Part shown: in pieces, positions 50,402-59,893 of the stretch | Numbering within the stretch: position 1 is the first letter of the stretch | How the letters are laid out: each line of letters begins with the position of its first letter | Origin: Stutzerimonas stutzeri | GTDB lineage: Bacteria; Pseudomonadota; Gammaproteobacteria; Pseudomonadales; Pseudomonadaceae | Direction of reading: 5' to 3' | DNA length: 64,000 nt | Assembly: GCF_018138085.1 (NCBI RefSeq) | Contig: NZ_CP073105.1 | Coordinates: 2,046,001 to 2,110,000, forward strand | Made by a program: the position numbers and the translations under genes | The notes under the pieces: generated by a model | Told to the model about the DNA's origin: nothing | What the model saw: only the letters and a program-made list of their open reading frames with translations | Databases searched by the model: none

Positions 50402-50522
50402 TGCAGATGTTCCGGATTGTATACAGAAGCGCGCTAGTCTACGCCGCGAATGCGCCTTTCGGGAAGGCAGCAGAGTGGCGCCGCCCGGTCTAGAATGGGC
50501 CCATCAATGACGGAGCCCGCTG

Positions 50523-51668
50523 ATGCGAATCCTTGCCGACGAAAACATTCCACTGGTCGACGCCTTTTTTGCCGAGCATGGCGACATTCGCCGCATGCCG
50601 GGCCGCAGTATCAACAGAGCAGCGCTGGAGCAAGCCGAGGTGCTCCTGGTTCGCTCGGTTACCCGGGTCGATCGCGAGTTGCTGGAGGGAAGTGCGGTGC
50701 GCTTCGTTGGCACCTGCACCATCGGCACCGACCATCTGGACATCGACTACTTCGACGAAGTGGGCATCGACTGGGCGAGTGCGCCGGGATGCAACGCGCG
50801 TGGCGTCGTCGATTACGTGCTCGGCAGCTTGTTGGCGCTGGCCGAGGGCGAGGGCGTGGCGCTGCACGACCGTCGTTATGGCGTGATCGGTGCCGGAGAA
50901 GTTGGCGGCAGGCTGGTGGAAGTCCTGCGTGGCCTGGGCTGGGACGTGCGTGTCTGCGATCCACCGCGCCAGGCGCGCGAAGTCGGTGAGTTTGTCAGCC
51001 TGGATGAAATACTCGAAGAATGCGACGTCATTAGCTTGCATACACCGCTGACGCTGGAAGGCGAGCATTCGACATTCCATTTGTTGGATGGCGCCCGGCT
51101 GGCGCAGTTACGTCCGGGCGCCTGGTTGTTCAATGCCGCCCGCGGTGCGGTCGTCGACAATGCCGCCCTGCGCGAACAACTGGCCCGACGGCCTGACATC
51201 CAGGCTGTGCTCGACGTTTGGGAAGGCGAGCCACAGGTCGACGTCGAGCTGGCCGAGCTGTGCTGGATCGCAACGCCGCACATTGCGGGCTACAGCCTGG
51301 ACGGCAAGCTGCGCGGGACGGCCCAGATCTACCAGGCGTTCTGTGCCAGCAAGGGCATCGAACCCAAGGTCGAACTGGCTGAGCTGATGCCTGCCGCGCC
51401 GCTGCGCGGGTTGGCGTTCGATGCGTCGGTCGATCCGGCGGAGATGCTGTCGACCATCTGCCGCGCGGTCTACGATCCTCGGCGCGACGACGCCGCGTTC
51501 CGGCGCAGCCTGGGTGGCGACGAGGGCCAGCGCCGCGTCGACTTCGATCAGTTGCGCAAGCAATACCCACCACGCCGGGAAATCGACAGCTTGCAGATCG
51601 AGATCAGCGCCGCCGAGCCGAAGCTGGAACGGATCGTAGACGCCCTCGGTGCGACCTTGAAGCGCTGA
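50523..51668 (+). CDS. pdxB: Erythronate-4-phosphate dehydrogenase
   Basis: Second step of the DXP-independent branch of pyridoxal phosphate synthesis; SerC (23.4 kb) then acts on its product. A 381-aa D-2-hydroxyacid dehydrogenase with the NAD motif [21 protein letters not shown] and catalytic Arg/Glu/His in [17 protein letters not shown] and [10 protein letters not shown]-terminal PdxB-specific dimerisation domain (~285-381) is present. The start follows GGAG. Confidence 0.95.
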   Translation: MRILADENIPLVDAFFAEHGDIRRMPGRSINRAALEQAEVLLVRSVTRVDRELLEGSAVRFVGTCTIGTDHLDIDYFDEVGIDWASAPGCNARGVVDYVLGSLLALAEGEGVALHDRRYGVIGAGEVGGRLVEVLRGLGWDVRVCDPPRQAREVGEFVSLDEILEECDVISLHTPLTLEGEHSTFHLLDGARLAQLRPGAWLFNAARGAVVDNAALREQLARRPDIQAVLDVWEGEPQVDVELAELCWIATPHIAGYSLDGKLRGTAQIYQAFCASKGIEPKVELAELMPAAPLRGLAFDASVDPAEMLSTICRAVYDPRRDDAAFRRSLGGDEGQRRVDFDQLRKQYPPRREIDSLQIEISAAEPKLERIVDALGATLKR

Positions 51669-51780
51669 CAGAACGATGGAGCGATGCGACGGACGTCGGG
51701 TGCCGGATGACAGGCTGGATGCAATTTCCGGCCTGCTCCGCTAGCATTACGCGTCCTCTGCTTTGTCCCGCGATGGTGTT

Positions 51781-53823
51781 ATGAGTTATCAGGTACTAGC
51801 CCGCAAATGGCGTCCGCGCTCGTTCCGCGAAATGGTCGGCCAGACGCATGTGCTCAAGGCCCTGATCAATGCGCTGGACAGCCAGCGCCTGCACCACGCC
51901 TATCTGTTCACCGGTACGCGCGGGGTTGGCAAGACCACTATCGCGCGCATCATCGCCAAGTGCCTCAACTGCGAGACCGGCATCAGTTCAACGCCTTGCG
52001 GCGAGTGCTCGGTCTGCCGCGAGATCGACGAGGGCCGCTTCGTCGACCTGATCGAGGTCGACGCTGCGAGCCGCACCAAGGTCGAAGATACCCGCGAATT
52101 ACTCGACAACGTGCAGTACGCGCCCAGCCGTGGTCGCTACAAGGTTTATCTGATCGACGAAGTGCACATGCTGTCGTCGCACTCGTTCAACGCGCTGCTC
52201 AAGACCCTCGAAGAGCCGCCACCCCACGTCAAGTTCCTGCTGGCCACGACCGACCCGCAGAAACTGCCGGTGACCATTCTTTCGCGCTGCTTGCAGTTCT
52301 CGCTGAAGAACATGCCGCCCGAGCGCGTCGTCGAGCACTTGACTCATGTGCTCGGCGTCGAGCAGGTGCCTTTCGAGGAAGATGCCCTCTGGTTGCTCGG
52401 TCGCGCCGCTGACGGCTCCATGCGCGATGCCATGAGTCTGACGGACCAGGCTATTGCCTTCGGCGAGGGCAAGGTGCTCGCGGCCGATGTGCGCAGCATG
52501 CTCGGCACGCTCGATCATGGTCAGGTTTACGGTGTGTTGCAGGCCCTGCTCGAAGGCGATGCCCGAGCGCTGCTCGAGGCGGTGCGCCACCTCGCTGAAC
52601 AGGGGCCCGACTGGGGCGGTGTGCTGGCCGAAATGCTCAACGTGTTGCACCGTGTCGCTGTCGCCCAGGCGTTGCCGGACGCGATCGATAACGGGCAGGG
52701 CGACCGTGATCGGGTGCTGGCGCTGGCTCAGGCGCTGCCGGCCGAGGATGTACAGTTCTATTACCAGATGGGCCTGATCGGGCGTCGTGATTTGCCGTTG
52801 GCACCTGATCCGTGCAGTGGTTTCGAGATGGTCTTGTTGCGCATGCTCGCGTTCCGTCCCGCAGACGCTGAAGACGCACCGCGAACACCGCTAAAGCACT
52901 TGGGAATCAGTCCGGCCACGACTGATTCCGGAACGACCAAGGTGGCCGGTCCAGCACCATCGGCTGCGCCGGTTCGTGATGCGCAAACGCCGCGTGCGGT
53001 GCCGCCGGCCGCTACGCCCGCACCTTCATCGCGTGAGCAGTCGGACTCGATGCCAGCGACGGTTGGCCCGCGCACCGAGCCGGAGCCAGAGCCCGCGAGG
53101 CAAAGCATGCCCGCTGAGCCGCCCGAGCCTGCCGGGCCGAGCTTGGATCCGCCGGTCGTCGACGTTCCCTGGAACGAACCGCCTGCCACGCCTCCCGTCG
53201 CAGTCGAGGGCGAGGCGCTGGAACAGCGAACCGCATCCATCGACCCGCCCGAGCATGTGGCCACAGTTGTTGAGGTGAGCGAGCCGGATGACGATGAGCC
53301 GCCGCTGACCGACGAGGATTACTTCGAGGTCGAAACGCAAGCCGAAGCGTTCCTTGATGGGCTGGATGACCTGGCCCCCGAGCCGCAGGCTCCTGCCGAG
53401 CCGATGCCTGCGGTCGAGCCTGCCACTGGTCTGGCCGCAGAATGGCAAGAGATTTATCTGAAGCTGGGGCTGGGCGGGCTGACAGGAAGCATCGCGGCCA
53501 ATTGTACGTTGGTGTCCGTTGAGAATGATCGCTGGCTCATGCACCTGGATCCGGCGCAAAGTGCGCTGTTCAACGCCACTCAACATCGGCGCTTGAACGA
53601 CGCCTTGAATCAATATCATGGACGCACCCTGCAATTGGACATCGAGTTGCAGGCGCCGCAGCAGGAAACCCCTGCTCAGGCTGCATCTCGGCGCCGTGGC
53701 GAGCGCCAGCGGGCCGCAGAGCAATCGATTCAAGCCGATCCAGTCGTGCAGCAACTGATGCAACAGTTCGCCGCCGTCATTCGCGACGGTACTATCGAAC
53801 CCGTCGAACACTCCGAAAGCTGA
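51781..53823 (+). CDS. dnaX: DNA polymerase III subunit gamma/tau
   Basis: Clamp-loader ATPase. The start at 51781 gives 680 aa from MSYQVLARKWRPRSF, the standard N-terminus. Walker A is GTRGVGKTT, the zinc cysteines lie in CLNCETGISSTPCGECSVC, Walker B is VYLIDEVHML and the arginine finger is in ILSRCLQF. Residues ~370-540 are a Pro/Glu-rich linker, and the rest is the tau C-terminus that contacts DnaB and the polymerase. No A-rich slippery site like the one that makes gamma in E. coli is visible. It opens dnaX-ybaB-recR. Confidence 0.97.
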   Translation: MSYQVLARKWRPRSFREMVGQTHVLKALINALDSQRLHHAYLFTGTRGVGKTTIARIIAKCLNCETGISSTPCGECSVCREIDEGRFVDLIEVDAASRTKVEDTRELLDNVQYAPSRGRYKVYLIDEVHMLSSHSFNALLKTLEEPPPHVKFLLATTDPQKLPVTILSRCLQFSLKNMPPERVVEHLTHVLGVEQVPFEEDALWLLGRAADGSMRDAMSLTDQAIAFGEGKVLAADVRSMLGTLDHGQVYGVLQALLEGDARALLEAVRHLAEQGPDWGGVLAEMLNVLHRVAVAQALPDAIDNGQGDRDRVLALAQALPAEDVQFYYQMGLIGRRDLPLAPDPCSGFEMVLLRMLAFRPADAEDAPRTPLKHLGISPATTDSGTTKVAGPAPSAAPVRDAQTPRAVPPAATPAPSSREQSDSMPATVGPRTEPEPEPARQSMPAEPPEPAGPSLDPPVVDVPWNEPPATPPVAVEGEALEQRTASIDPPEHVATVVEVSEPDDDEPPLTDEDYFEVETQAEAFLDGLDDLAPEPQAPAEPMPAVEPATGLAAEWQEIYLKLGLGGLTGSIAANCTLVSVENDRWLMHLDPAQSALFNATQHRRLNDALNQYHGRTLQLDIELQAPQQETPAQAASRRRGERQRAAEQSIQADPVVQQLMQQFAAVIRDGTIEPVEHSES

Positions 53824-53838
53824 TCCGAGGTATTTCTC

Positions 53839-54165
53839 ATGATGAAAGGTGGCATGGCCGGGCTGATGAAGCAGGCGCAGCAGATGCAAGAAAAGATGCA
53901 GAAGATGCAGGAAGAGCTAGCCAATGCCGAAGTCACCGGCCAATCCGGAGCCGGCCTGGTGAGCGTGGTGATGAATGGCCGTCATGACGTCAAACGCGTC
54001 AGCCTGGACGACAGCCTGATGCAGGAAGACAAGGAAATTCTCGAGGACCTGATCGCAGCAGCCATGAACGACGCGGTGCGGAAGATCGAGCAGAACAGCA
54101 AAGAAAAAATGGCGGGGATGACCGATGGCATGCAGCTGCCGCCAGGCTTCAAGATGCCATTCTAA
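53839..54165 (+). CDS. ybaB: Nucleoid-associated protein YbaB/EbfC
   Basis: A protein of 108 aa; small dimeric DNA-binding protein. The N-terminal methionine/glutamine-rich helix ([20 protein letters not shown]) and the core strands ([26 protein letters not shown]) match the family. It starts 15 bases after dnaX. In E. coli recR follows directly; here 448 bases with a tandem repeat separate the two. Confidence 0.96.
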   Translation: MMKGGMAGLMKQAQQMQEKMQKMQEELANAEVTGQSGAGLVSVVMNGRHDVKRVSLDDSLMQEDKEILEDLIAAAMNDAVRKIEQNSKEKMAGMTDGMQLPPGFKMPF

Positions 54166-54210
54166 AAAAGCGTCTTGAAGTCTGCAGGCTGAAGAGAGAT
54201 GTCGACGGCC

Positions 54211-54490
54211 CGCATTCGTGGGAGGCCCTACCCCGGGGCGAAGCTTTTTGAAGCACCGAACCCCGTTACTCGCTGCGGGAATGCCTCCCAAGCATGCGCG
54301 CCACGCGCGGCCCGCTTTGTGGGAGCCCTAACCCGGGGCGAAGCTGGGAGACCGAACCCACGCCACTCGCTACAGGGCTTCCAGAGCATGCGCGGCACGC
54401 ACGGCTCGCTTTTGTGGGAGGCCCGGCCTCGGGGCGAAGCCTTTGAGCACCGGGCTCGCACCGCTCGCCGCGGATGGCGCGCTTGCTAAA
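54211..54490. repeat. Three imperfect tandem copies of a ~95-101-base repeat
   Basis: The marker GTGGGAG, followed by a pyrimidine/CCCGGGGCGAAGC core, recurs at 54218, 54319 and 54414, that is, with steps of 101 and 95 bases. Each copy continues with ACCGAACCC-like, CGC(T)ACTCGC-like and GCATGCGCG-CACGC-like segments, with small differences between copies. The GGCCTACCCCGGGGC-type core is an inverted repeat, resembling the REP-like elements of Pseudomonas. The array fills most of the 448-base gap between ybaB and recR; the rest shows no gene. Confidence 0.7.
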
Positions 54491-54613
54491 CACGCGCCAT
54501 ATACAGCCTGCTCTCGCAGGAGCGTTGACCCGGAATTGTCGGTGTACTGACCACTTTCGCCTTATAGACTTTGGCTTCCAGCTTTCAGCCTTTACTCCTA
54601 CATCGAGACCCTC

Positions 54614-55213
54614 ATGAGCTTCAGCCCGCTGATTCGCCAACTCATAGACGCGCTGCGAATTCTGCCCGGAGTCGGCCAGAAAACCGCACAACGCATGGCT
54701 CTGCAAATGCTCGAGCGCGACCGTAGTGGTGGTCTCCGCTTGGCTCAGGTGCTCACCCGGGCCATGGAGGAGGTGGGCTACTGTCGCCAATGCCGCACGT
54801 TGAGTGAGGATGATCTCTGTCCGCAATGCGCCGACCCGCGCCGGGACGATTCGTTGTTGTGCATCGTGCAGAGCCCCGTGGATGTGTTTGCGGTGGAGCA
54901 GACCGGCTTCCGTGGACGCTATTTCGTGCTCAAAGGGCATTTGTCTCCCCTCGATGGCCTTGGGCCCGAGGCCATCGGTATTCCCGAGCTGCTCGCTCGC
55001 GTCGCGGAAGGCGAATTCCATGAGGCGATATTGGCGACCAATCCCACCGTCGAAGGTGAGGCGACCGCTCACTATATCGCTCAGCTGTTGATTCCCAAGG
55101 GTTTGACATTAAGCCGTATTGCCCACGGGGTGCCGCTGGGTGGCGAGCTTGACTTGGTGGACGGTGGCACGCTTGCTCACGCACTGGCAGGGCGGAAAAC
55201 CATCACTTTGTAA
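54614..55213 (+). CDS. recR: Recombination protein RecR
   Basis: Acts with RecO/RecF to load RecA at gaps. A protein of 199 aa with an N-terminal helix-hairpin-helix ([20 protein letters not shown]), the C4 zinc motif [19 protein letters not shown], the Toprim domain ([21 protein letters not shown]) and the C-terminal Walker-B-like part. A normal full-length protein. The upstream gap carries tandem repeats and short GGCTTCCAGC-type words, so its expression may be separated from dnaX-ybaB. Confidence 0.97.
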   Translation: MSFSPLIRQLIDALRILPGVGQKTAQRMALQMLERDRSGGLRLAQVLTRAMEEVGYCRQCRTLSEDDLCPQCADPRRDDSLLCIVQSPVDVFAVEQTGFRGRYFVLKGHLSPLDGLGPEAIGIPELLARVAEGEFHEAILATNPTVEGEATAHYIAQLLIPKGLTLSRIAHGVPLGGELDLVDGGTLAHALAGRKTITL

Positions 55214-55310
55214 CCATGCCTGCAAAGGCTTATAACCCGGTGTTTATTTCTTATCGCTGCTAAGTAGTGCCGAACTGCCTGAGCTTCGTGTAAAGTTCTA
55301 AGCCAGATTA

Positions 55311-55354
55311 GGTTAATAACCAGAAGCAATTACCTGCTTCGTTTTGGTTATAAC
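55311..55354 (+). promoter_or_regulatory. Palindromes and hairpin upstream of the ABC importer operon
   Basis: GGTTAATAACC (55311-55321) is a perfect palindrome and GGTTATAAC (55346-55354) a near copy 35 bases on, centre to centre about three helical turns. Between them lies the hairpin GAAGCA-ATTACC-TGCTTC followed by GTTTT (55323-55345), which may end the recR transcript. The paired palindromes could be a dimer-binding operator for the importer genes. No regulator gene is adjacent. Confidence 0.4.
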
Positions 55355-55379
55355 TGCATGCTAAGAACGCGAGGTCGAG

Positions 55380-56369
55380 ATGAAGGCGAAACTCTGGCTG
55401 GTTCCCGCTCTGTTGTTGTTGAGCGCTTTTGCGCAAGCACAGGAAAAACTCAAGGTTGGTTATATCCGTGTCATGGACGATGCCCAGGCGATGGTGGCTT
55501 ACGAGGGCGAGTTCTATAAAAAGCACGGTTTGGATGTCGAGCTCGTCGAGTTCAGTTCGGGGACCGATCTGATCAAGGCCATCATTGGTGGCCAGTTGGA
55601 TACCGGTGTTCTTGGCTTCACCAACGCGGTGGCCTGGGCGTCCAAGGGCGCCGACCTCAAGGTCGTGGGCGGCGCGCAGCAGGGCTATCACTCCATAGTC
55701 GCGCGCGAAGGTACCGGCATCGAAAAAGTCGCTGACCTGAAAGGCAAGATCCTCGCCTCGCAGAAAGAAGGCAGCACCGCTGACGCAGTCCTGCGTGGCG
55801 TCACCTTGAAGGATGCCGGGCTGTCGCCCAACGATGTAAACATCATGGGGACCAGCCCGGCGGTTGCGGTCCAGTCCCTCGTTTCGGGCCGCACCGATGC
55901 AGCGTTCCTCTTCGAGCCCTATGACCGCATTGCCCAGCTCGTGGCACCGGTGAAGCAGATCTATGAGATCGGCGAGGTGTGGCCGTTCCCCTGCATGGTG
56001 GTGATCACGTCCGGGGAAACCCTGGAGAAGCGCAAGGACGTCGTCTGGAAATCGCTGGACGCCCAGCGCGACGCGATCGAGTTGCTGGAAAAGCAGCCGG
56101 CCGAAGCCGCCAAGCTCATCGCGGACTACTTCATCGCAGAACCGACCTTGAAGACCCTTAACCGTGGTGACCTGCCGCGTGAAGTCGTCATCGAAGAAGC
56201 CATCGCCACCCAGACGTTCAGCGCAAAGCTGAACAGTGACGACCTGGCGCGTATCCAGCAGCTGGCCGACATCCTCCAGGACCTCGGCTCGCTGAAAACC
56301 CGTGACGGCAAGCCGTTCGACACCAGCGCGATTCTCGACCTGTCGTGGCAGCAATCTCGCGAACTCTGA
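55380..56369 (+). CDS. ABC importer periplasmic substrate-binding protein (NMT1/SsuA/ThiY type)
   Basis: A protein of 329 aa with a signal peptide (LWLVPALLLLSAFAQAQ). The mature part starts EKLKVGYIRVMDDAQAMVAYEGEFYKKHGLD and follows the SsuA/TauA/ThiY pattern (GGQLDTGVLGFTNAVAWASKG; GTSPAVAVQSLVSGRTDAAFLFEPYD). The ligand cannot be told: sulfonates, taurine, nitrate, pyrimidine precursors or others are bound by close relatives. It is the first gene of a four-gene unit with ATPase, permease and a second periplasmic protein. Confidence 0.9.
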   Translation: MKAKLWLVPALLLLSAFAQAQEKLKVGYIRVMDDAQAMVAYEGEFYKKHGLDVELVEFSSGTDLIKAIIGGQLDTGVLGFTNAVAWASKGADLKVVGGAQQGYHSIVAREGTGIEKVADLKGKILASQKEGSTADAVLRGVTLKDAGLSPNDVNIMGTSPAVAVQSLVSGRTDAAFLFEPYDRIAQLVAPVKQIYEIGEVWPFPCMVVITSGETLEKRKDVVWKSLDAQRDAIELLEKQPAEAAKLIADYFIAEPTLKTLNRGDLPREVVIEEAIATQTFSAKLNSDDLARIQQLADILQDLGSLKTRDGKPFDTSAILDLSWQQSREL

Positions 56370-56464
56370 CGCGAGGTGGTTCGTCCATACCTGCCCGGCC
56401 CCAGTGCCGGGCAGTGTCATTGAAGCTTGCCGTACCGGCAGATCCTTAAGGACCTCAACGCGTT

Positions 56465-57208
56465 ATGCAGCTCCGGTTTGAAGCAGTAGACAAGCACTTC
56501 GGGCAGCTCGAAGTCATCAAAGGGTTTAGTGGGGAGTTCGCCCAGGGCGAACTGGTCGCCCTCGTAGGCCCCTCGGGTTGTGGAAAGTCGACGTTGCTGC
56601 ACCTGGTCGCTGGGTTGGAGAACCCGACGGCGGGCCGCGTGCTTGCCGACGGCACGCCAATTCCCGGCCCAAGCCCGCGCCGTACCCTTGTGTTCCAGGA
56701 GCATGCGTTGTACCCATGGCTTTCGCTGCAAGCCAACGTCGCCATGGCGCTGGAGTTGCAGGGCGTAGCCAAGGCCGAGGCGTTCGACCAGGCCAAGGCA
56801 TGGCTCGCTCGGGTGAGTCTGGACGGCTTCGAGCAGTACTACCCTCATCAGGTCTCCGGCGGCATGCGTCAGCGCACTGCGCTGGCACGCGCATTCATCG
56901 CCAAACCGGAAGTGCTGCTGCTCGATGAGCCTTTCGGCGCGCTCGATGCACTGACGCGCATGGCCCTGCAGGATGTACTGCGCGAACTGATCGACGAGCA
57001 TCAGCCCACCGTTCTGCTGGTGACCCATGACGTCGATGAGGCACTGTACCTGGCTGATCACGTGCTGGTGTTCAGCGCGCGGCCGGCACGGGTGCTGAAA
57101 ACGTTCAATTTCACCCATTGCGAAAAAAGCCACGATCTTTCCGAGTTCGCGGCAGAGCGGCGCGAGATTCTGCGCTTGCTGGGTGTCAAGACGGAGGTAG
57201 GGCACTGA
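56465..57208 (+). CDS. ABC importer ATPase
   Basis: A protein of 247 aa. Walker A is GPSGCGKST, signature VSGGMRQRTALARAF, Walker B VLLLDEPFGALD, switch histidine in VTHDVDEAL. It is of the SsuB/TauB/NrtD type that powers import of small oxyanions or sulfonates. It overlaps the permease start (TGATG). Confidence 0.95.
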   Translation: MQLRFEAVDKHFGQLEVIKGFSGEFAQGELVALVGPSGCGKSTLLHLVAGLENPTAGRVLADGTPIPGPSPRRTLVFQEHALYPWLSLQANVAMALELQGVAKAEAFDQAKAWLARVSLDGFEQYYPHQVSGGMRQRTALARAFIAKPEVLLLDEPFGALDALTRMALQDVLRELIDEHQPTVLLVTHDVDEALYLADHVLVFSARPARVLKTFNFTHCEKSHDLSEFAAERREILRLLGVKTEVGH

Positions 57209-57981
57209 TGAGCCAGGGACGACGTCTTACCGGTCCGAAAAAATACCTCGCCGTGGTACTGGCGATCCTGTTCATCCTGCTGATCTGGCAGATCGCGGCG
57301 TGGAGCCTGCCTGCGTTTCTGATGCCCGGCATCCCCGTCGTGTTCGAGCGGCTATTGGCCACGGTCCAGGAGCCGGCGTTTCGCGAGGGACTCTACGGCA
57401 GCATGAGCCGGCTGGGCAGTGGTTACAGCTTTGCCTTGCTGTTCGGCATCGGTTTCGGTCTGGTGGGCGGGGTGCTGTTCTTCTTCCGCGAGATCCTCCG
57501 CTCGGCCATCGTGATCCTGCAGTCTATCCCGTCGATCGCCTGGGTGCCGCTGTTCTTGATAGTGATGGGCTTCGGCAATCTGCCGATCATCGTGGTGGTT
57601 GCGCTGGCCGCATTCTTCCCCATGGCATTGTCGGTGATGAACGCGACAGAAAGCGTTCAACCGGTTCACGTCTCCGCCGCTCGGGTTATGGGCGCCTCGC
57701 GCTGGCAGCTGCTGCGTCGGGTCTACCTGCCGGCCGTGATGCCCGAGTTGATCACCGGTGCGCAGCTGGCCTTCGGTAACGCCTGGCGGGCGTTGATCTC
57801 CGCTGAGATGCTGATTGGTTTCGGCCAGGGCCTGGGCCGCTCGCTGGCGTACTCCGGCGAGATCGCCGACATGGTCGGCGTCATGATGAACATTCTGGTC
57901 ATCGCCATCCTGGCGACGATGATCGATCAGGTGGTGCTGGAGAAATTCAAACAACGGATGCTGCGCTACCAGTACGTCTGA
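57208..57981 (+). CDS. ABC importer permease
   Basis: A protein of 257 aa; start ATG at 57208 overlapping the ATPase stop. Six membrane helices and the coupling EAA-type motif SAARVMGASRWQLLRRVYLP, as in SsuC/TauC/NrtB. The frame is open further upstream inside the ATPase gene, but not protein-like there. Confidence 0.93.
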   Translation: MSQGRRLTGPKKYLAVVLAILFILLIWQIAAWSLPAFLMPGIPVVFERLLATVQEPAFREGLYGSMSRLGSGYSFALLFGIGFGLVGGVLFFFREILRSAIVILQSIPSIAWVPLFLIVMGFGNLPIIVVVALAAFFPMALSVMNATESVQPVHVSAARVMGASRWQLLRRVYLPAVMPELITGAQLAFGNAWRALISAEMLIGFGQGLGRSLAYSGEIADMVGVMMNILVIAILATMIDQVVLEKFKQRMLRYQYV

Positions 57982-57989
57982 GGGGACTT

Positions 57990-58697
57990 GTGAACGCACG
58001 TCTGCTGCGGCTGATACTCCTGTTGTCGATCCCGACTAGCGCGCTCGGGGCGCCGCTACAAGCTGTGCTGGTCGACGGTTATCGACCGCTCAGCGCTGCA
58101 CCGGCGGAGTCGATGAACGAAGGGTTCGAAGCGGCCTGGCTGAAGGCGATGGCCGACAGGCTGGGGCGGGACATAGAATTGACGGATTCGGCAGCCCAGG
58201 CTGATCTGCATATGGGGAGCCTGGCGTCGGGTGCCATCTATTACACCAGCGAGGTCGCAGCGCTCACTTCAACCGAAGCAGGCCCGACCGATTGGGGGCA
58301 GCTCGCTGACAAGCCGTTCTGTGTCACTGGCGGGCATCCTTATGCCGCCACGGTGGCTTCTCGCTTCGGCGGTATCGCGCGTGCCTACGACAGCGCAGCG
58401 CAGGCCCTGATCGGCTTGAAGCTCGGCGAATGCCAGGCAGTAGTCGGTGATCAGCGATTGCTGCGACAGATTGCCGAGCTGCCGGAATGGCGTCGCTATA
58501 ACCGGCTATTGCCTGCGCTGGAGGACGTTGCACTGACCTTGCGAATCGAAGCGTCAGACGCAACGCTACAGCAGCGGATCGATCAGTTGGTATCCAATGA
58601 TCAGGGACATCAGGCCATGGTCGGTGTCACCCAATACTGGATCGACGAAGTCGCGTTTCAGGCCTATGTGCTGGCTGACACGCTGGATTGCCACTGA
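57990..58697 (+). CDS. Accessory periplasmic protein of the ABC operon (amino-acid-binding-like)
   Basis: A protein of 235 aa; GTG start at 57990 after GAGGGGACT. Signal peptide (LRLILLLSIPTSALG); the mature part resembles family 3 solute-binding proteins in outline: VDGYRPLSAAPAESMNEGFEAAWLKAMADRLGRDIELT at the start, GLKLGECQAVVGDQRLLRQI in the second lobe. The usual family-3 ligand arginine/aspartate signatures are not clear, so it may have lost or changed ligand binding. It is eight bases from the permease gene and ends the unit. Confidence 0.75.
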   Translation: MNARLLRLILLLSIPTSALGAPLQAVLVDGYRPLSAAPAESMNEGFEAAWLKAMADRLGRDIELTDSAAQADLHMGSLASGAIYYTSEVAALTSTEAGPTDWGQLADKPFCVTGGHPYAATVASRFGGIARAYDSAAQALIGLKLGECQAVVGDQRLLRQIAELPEWRRYNRLLPALEDVALTLRIEASDATLQQRIDQLVSNDQGHQAMVGVTQYWIDEVAFQAYVLADTLDCH

Positions 58698-58711
58698 AGC
58701 GGTAAAACGCG

Positions 58712-59326
58712 TCACTCGCCTTCGATCAGCTGCGCCAAGGCTTCGCGCAACCCGTCCACCTTGAGCGGGGCGCGGATGTGGCCACGCAAACGCCCTTGCG
58801 GGTCAACGACCGCCAGATTGCCGCTGTGACTGACGCTATAGTCGCCTTCGGTTTCATGCGCCGGGATGAAAGGCAGGCCAAGCGCCTTGGACAGAACCTG
58901 CAGTTGTGCCAGATCGCCCGTCCATCCTTTGAATCCCGCGCGGTAATGACCGAGGTAGCTGCGCAAGGCTTCTGGCGTATCGCGCGCGGGATCGGCGCTG
59001 ACCAGTACCAACTGCAGCTGCTCGCGGACGTCTGGTGGCAACTGCCCAAGCAGCTGTCGCATGTCACTCAGTGTCGTAGGGCATACATCCGGGCAAGCGG
59101 TGAAGCCGAAGAACAACAGGTGCCAGCGGCCACGCAAGGCTTCGGTCGTGACCGCCTCGCCTTGTTCATCCACCAGGCTCACGCTCGGCAGAGGCCGTTC
59201 CCGCGGTAACAGCAATAGGTTCGCCTCGTCGAGCAAGGCGTTGCGATCGAGCGCGAACGACGGCGAACCACAGGCCAGCAGCGCCAGCGCGGCGGCACCG
59301 ATGATCATTGCGGTCGTGCGGCGCAC
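58712..59326 (-). CDS. SCO1/SenC-family copper-binding lipoprotein
   Basis: A protein of 204 aa; GTG start at 59326, two bases after the apt stop. A lipoprotein-type signal (ALALLAC) anchors it at the membrane. The thioredoxin-like domain shows the copper motif FTACPDVCPTTLSDM (C-x3-C) and the distal histidine in YSVSHSGNLAVVD. SCO proteins deliver copper to, or adjust redox state of, cytochrome oxidases, which fits the nearby anr, hemN and ccoS genes. It converges on the ABC operon. Confidence 0.9.
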   Translation of the reverse strand: MRRTTAMIIGAAALALLACGSPSFALDRNALLDEANLLLLPRERPLPSVSLVDEQGEAVTTEALRGRWHLLFFGFTACPDVCPTTLSDMRQLLGQLPPDVREQLQLVLVSADPARDTPEALRSYLGHYRAGFKGWTGDLAQLQVLSKALGLPFIPAHETEGDYSVSHSGNLAVVDPQGRLRGHIRAPLKVDGLREALAQLIEGE

Positions 59327-59327
59327 G

Positions 59328-59876
59328 TTAGCGCTCGTTCAGCTCGAATGCGGTCAGGGTAAAGGTGGGGATGCCCATGTCCTGCAGCTTGCGCGATCCG
59401 CCGAGCTCGGGCAGATCGATAATGGCGGCGGCCTCATGGATCTGCGCACCCATCCGGCGCACCAGCTGAGCGGCGGCAATCAGGGTGCCGCCCGTGGCTA
59501 TCAGATCGTCCAGCAACAGCACCGAATCACCTTCGCAGAGACTGTCGGCGTGCACTTCAAGATAGGCTTCGCCGTACTCGGTGCAGTACGAGGCCGCCAA
59601 TACGTCGGCAGGGAGTTTGCCTTGCTTGCGAAATAGGATCAGCGGTCTGTTCAGCTCGTAGGCAATGATGGAGCCGATGATGAAGCCGCGGGCGTCCAGT
59701 GCGCCAACATGGCTGAAACCGCTTTCGACATAGCGTTGGATCAGGCTGTCCGCCACCATGCGCAGCGCCTTGGGCGACTGCAACATCGGAGTGATGTCCC
59801 GAAACACCACGCCTGGCTTAGGAAAGTCGGGTACCGGGCGTATCAGCTTCTTGATGGAAAATTCGTCAAAGATCAT
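59328..59876 (-). CDS. apt: Adenine phosphoribosyltransferase
   Basis: Salvages adenine to AMP with PRPP. Start ATG at 59876 gives 182 aa. The PRPP-binding motif is [17 protein letters not shown]; the N-terminal [18 protein letters not shown] is typical of Apt. The frame is open upstream into the anr end without protein-like sequence. anr-apt adjacency is conserved in Pseudomonas. Confidence 0.95.
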   Translation of the reverse strand: MIFDEFSIKKLIRPVPDFPKPGVVFRDITPMLQSPKALRMVADSLIQRYVESGFSHVGALDARGFIIGSIIAYELNRPLILFRKQGKLPADVLAASYCTEYGEAYLEVHADSLCEGDSVLLLDDLIATGGTLIAAAQLVRRMGAQIHEAAAIIDLPELGGSRKLQDMGIPTFTLTAFELNER

Positions 59877-59893
59877 TACGGGCTCCAGACGCC

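Noticed and set aside
52900..53450. Programmed frameshift site in dnaX producing the short gamma form
   Set aside because: No A-rich slippery heptamer followed by a stem was seen; only tau can be supported from the sequence.
54211..54490. CRISPR array or insertion sequence between ybaB and recR
   Set aside because: Units are ~100 bases, diverged, without short regular repeats, cas genes or a transposase frame.
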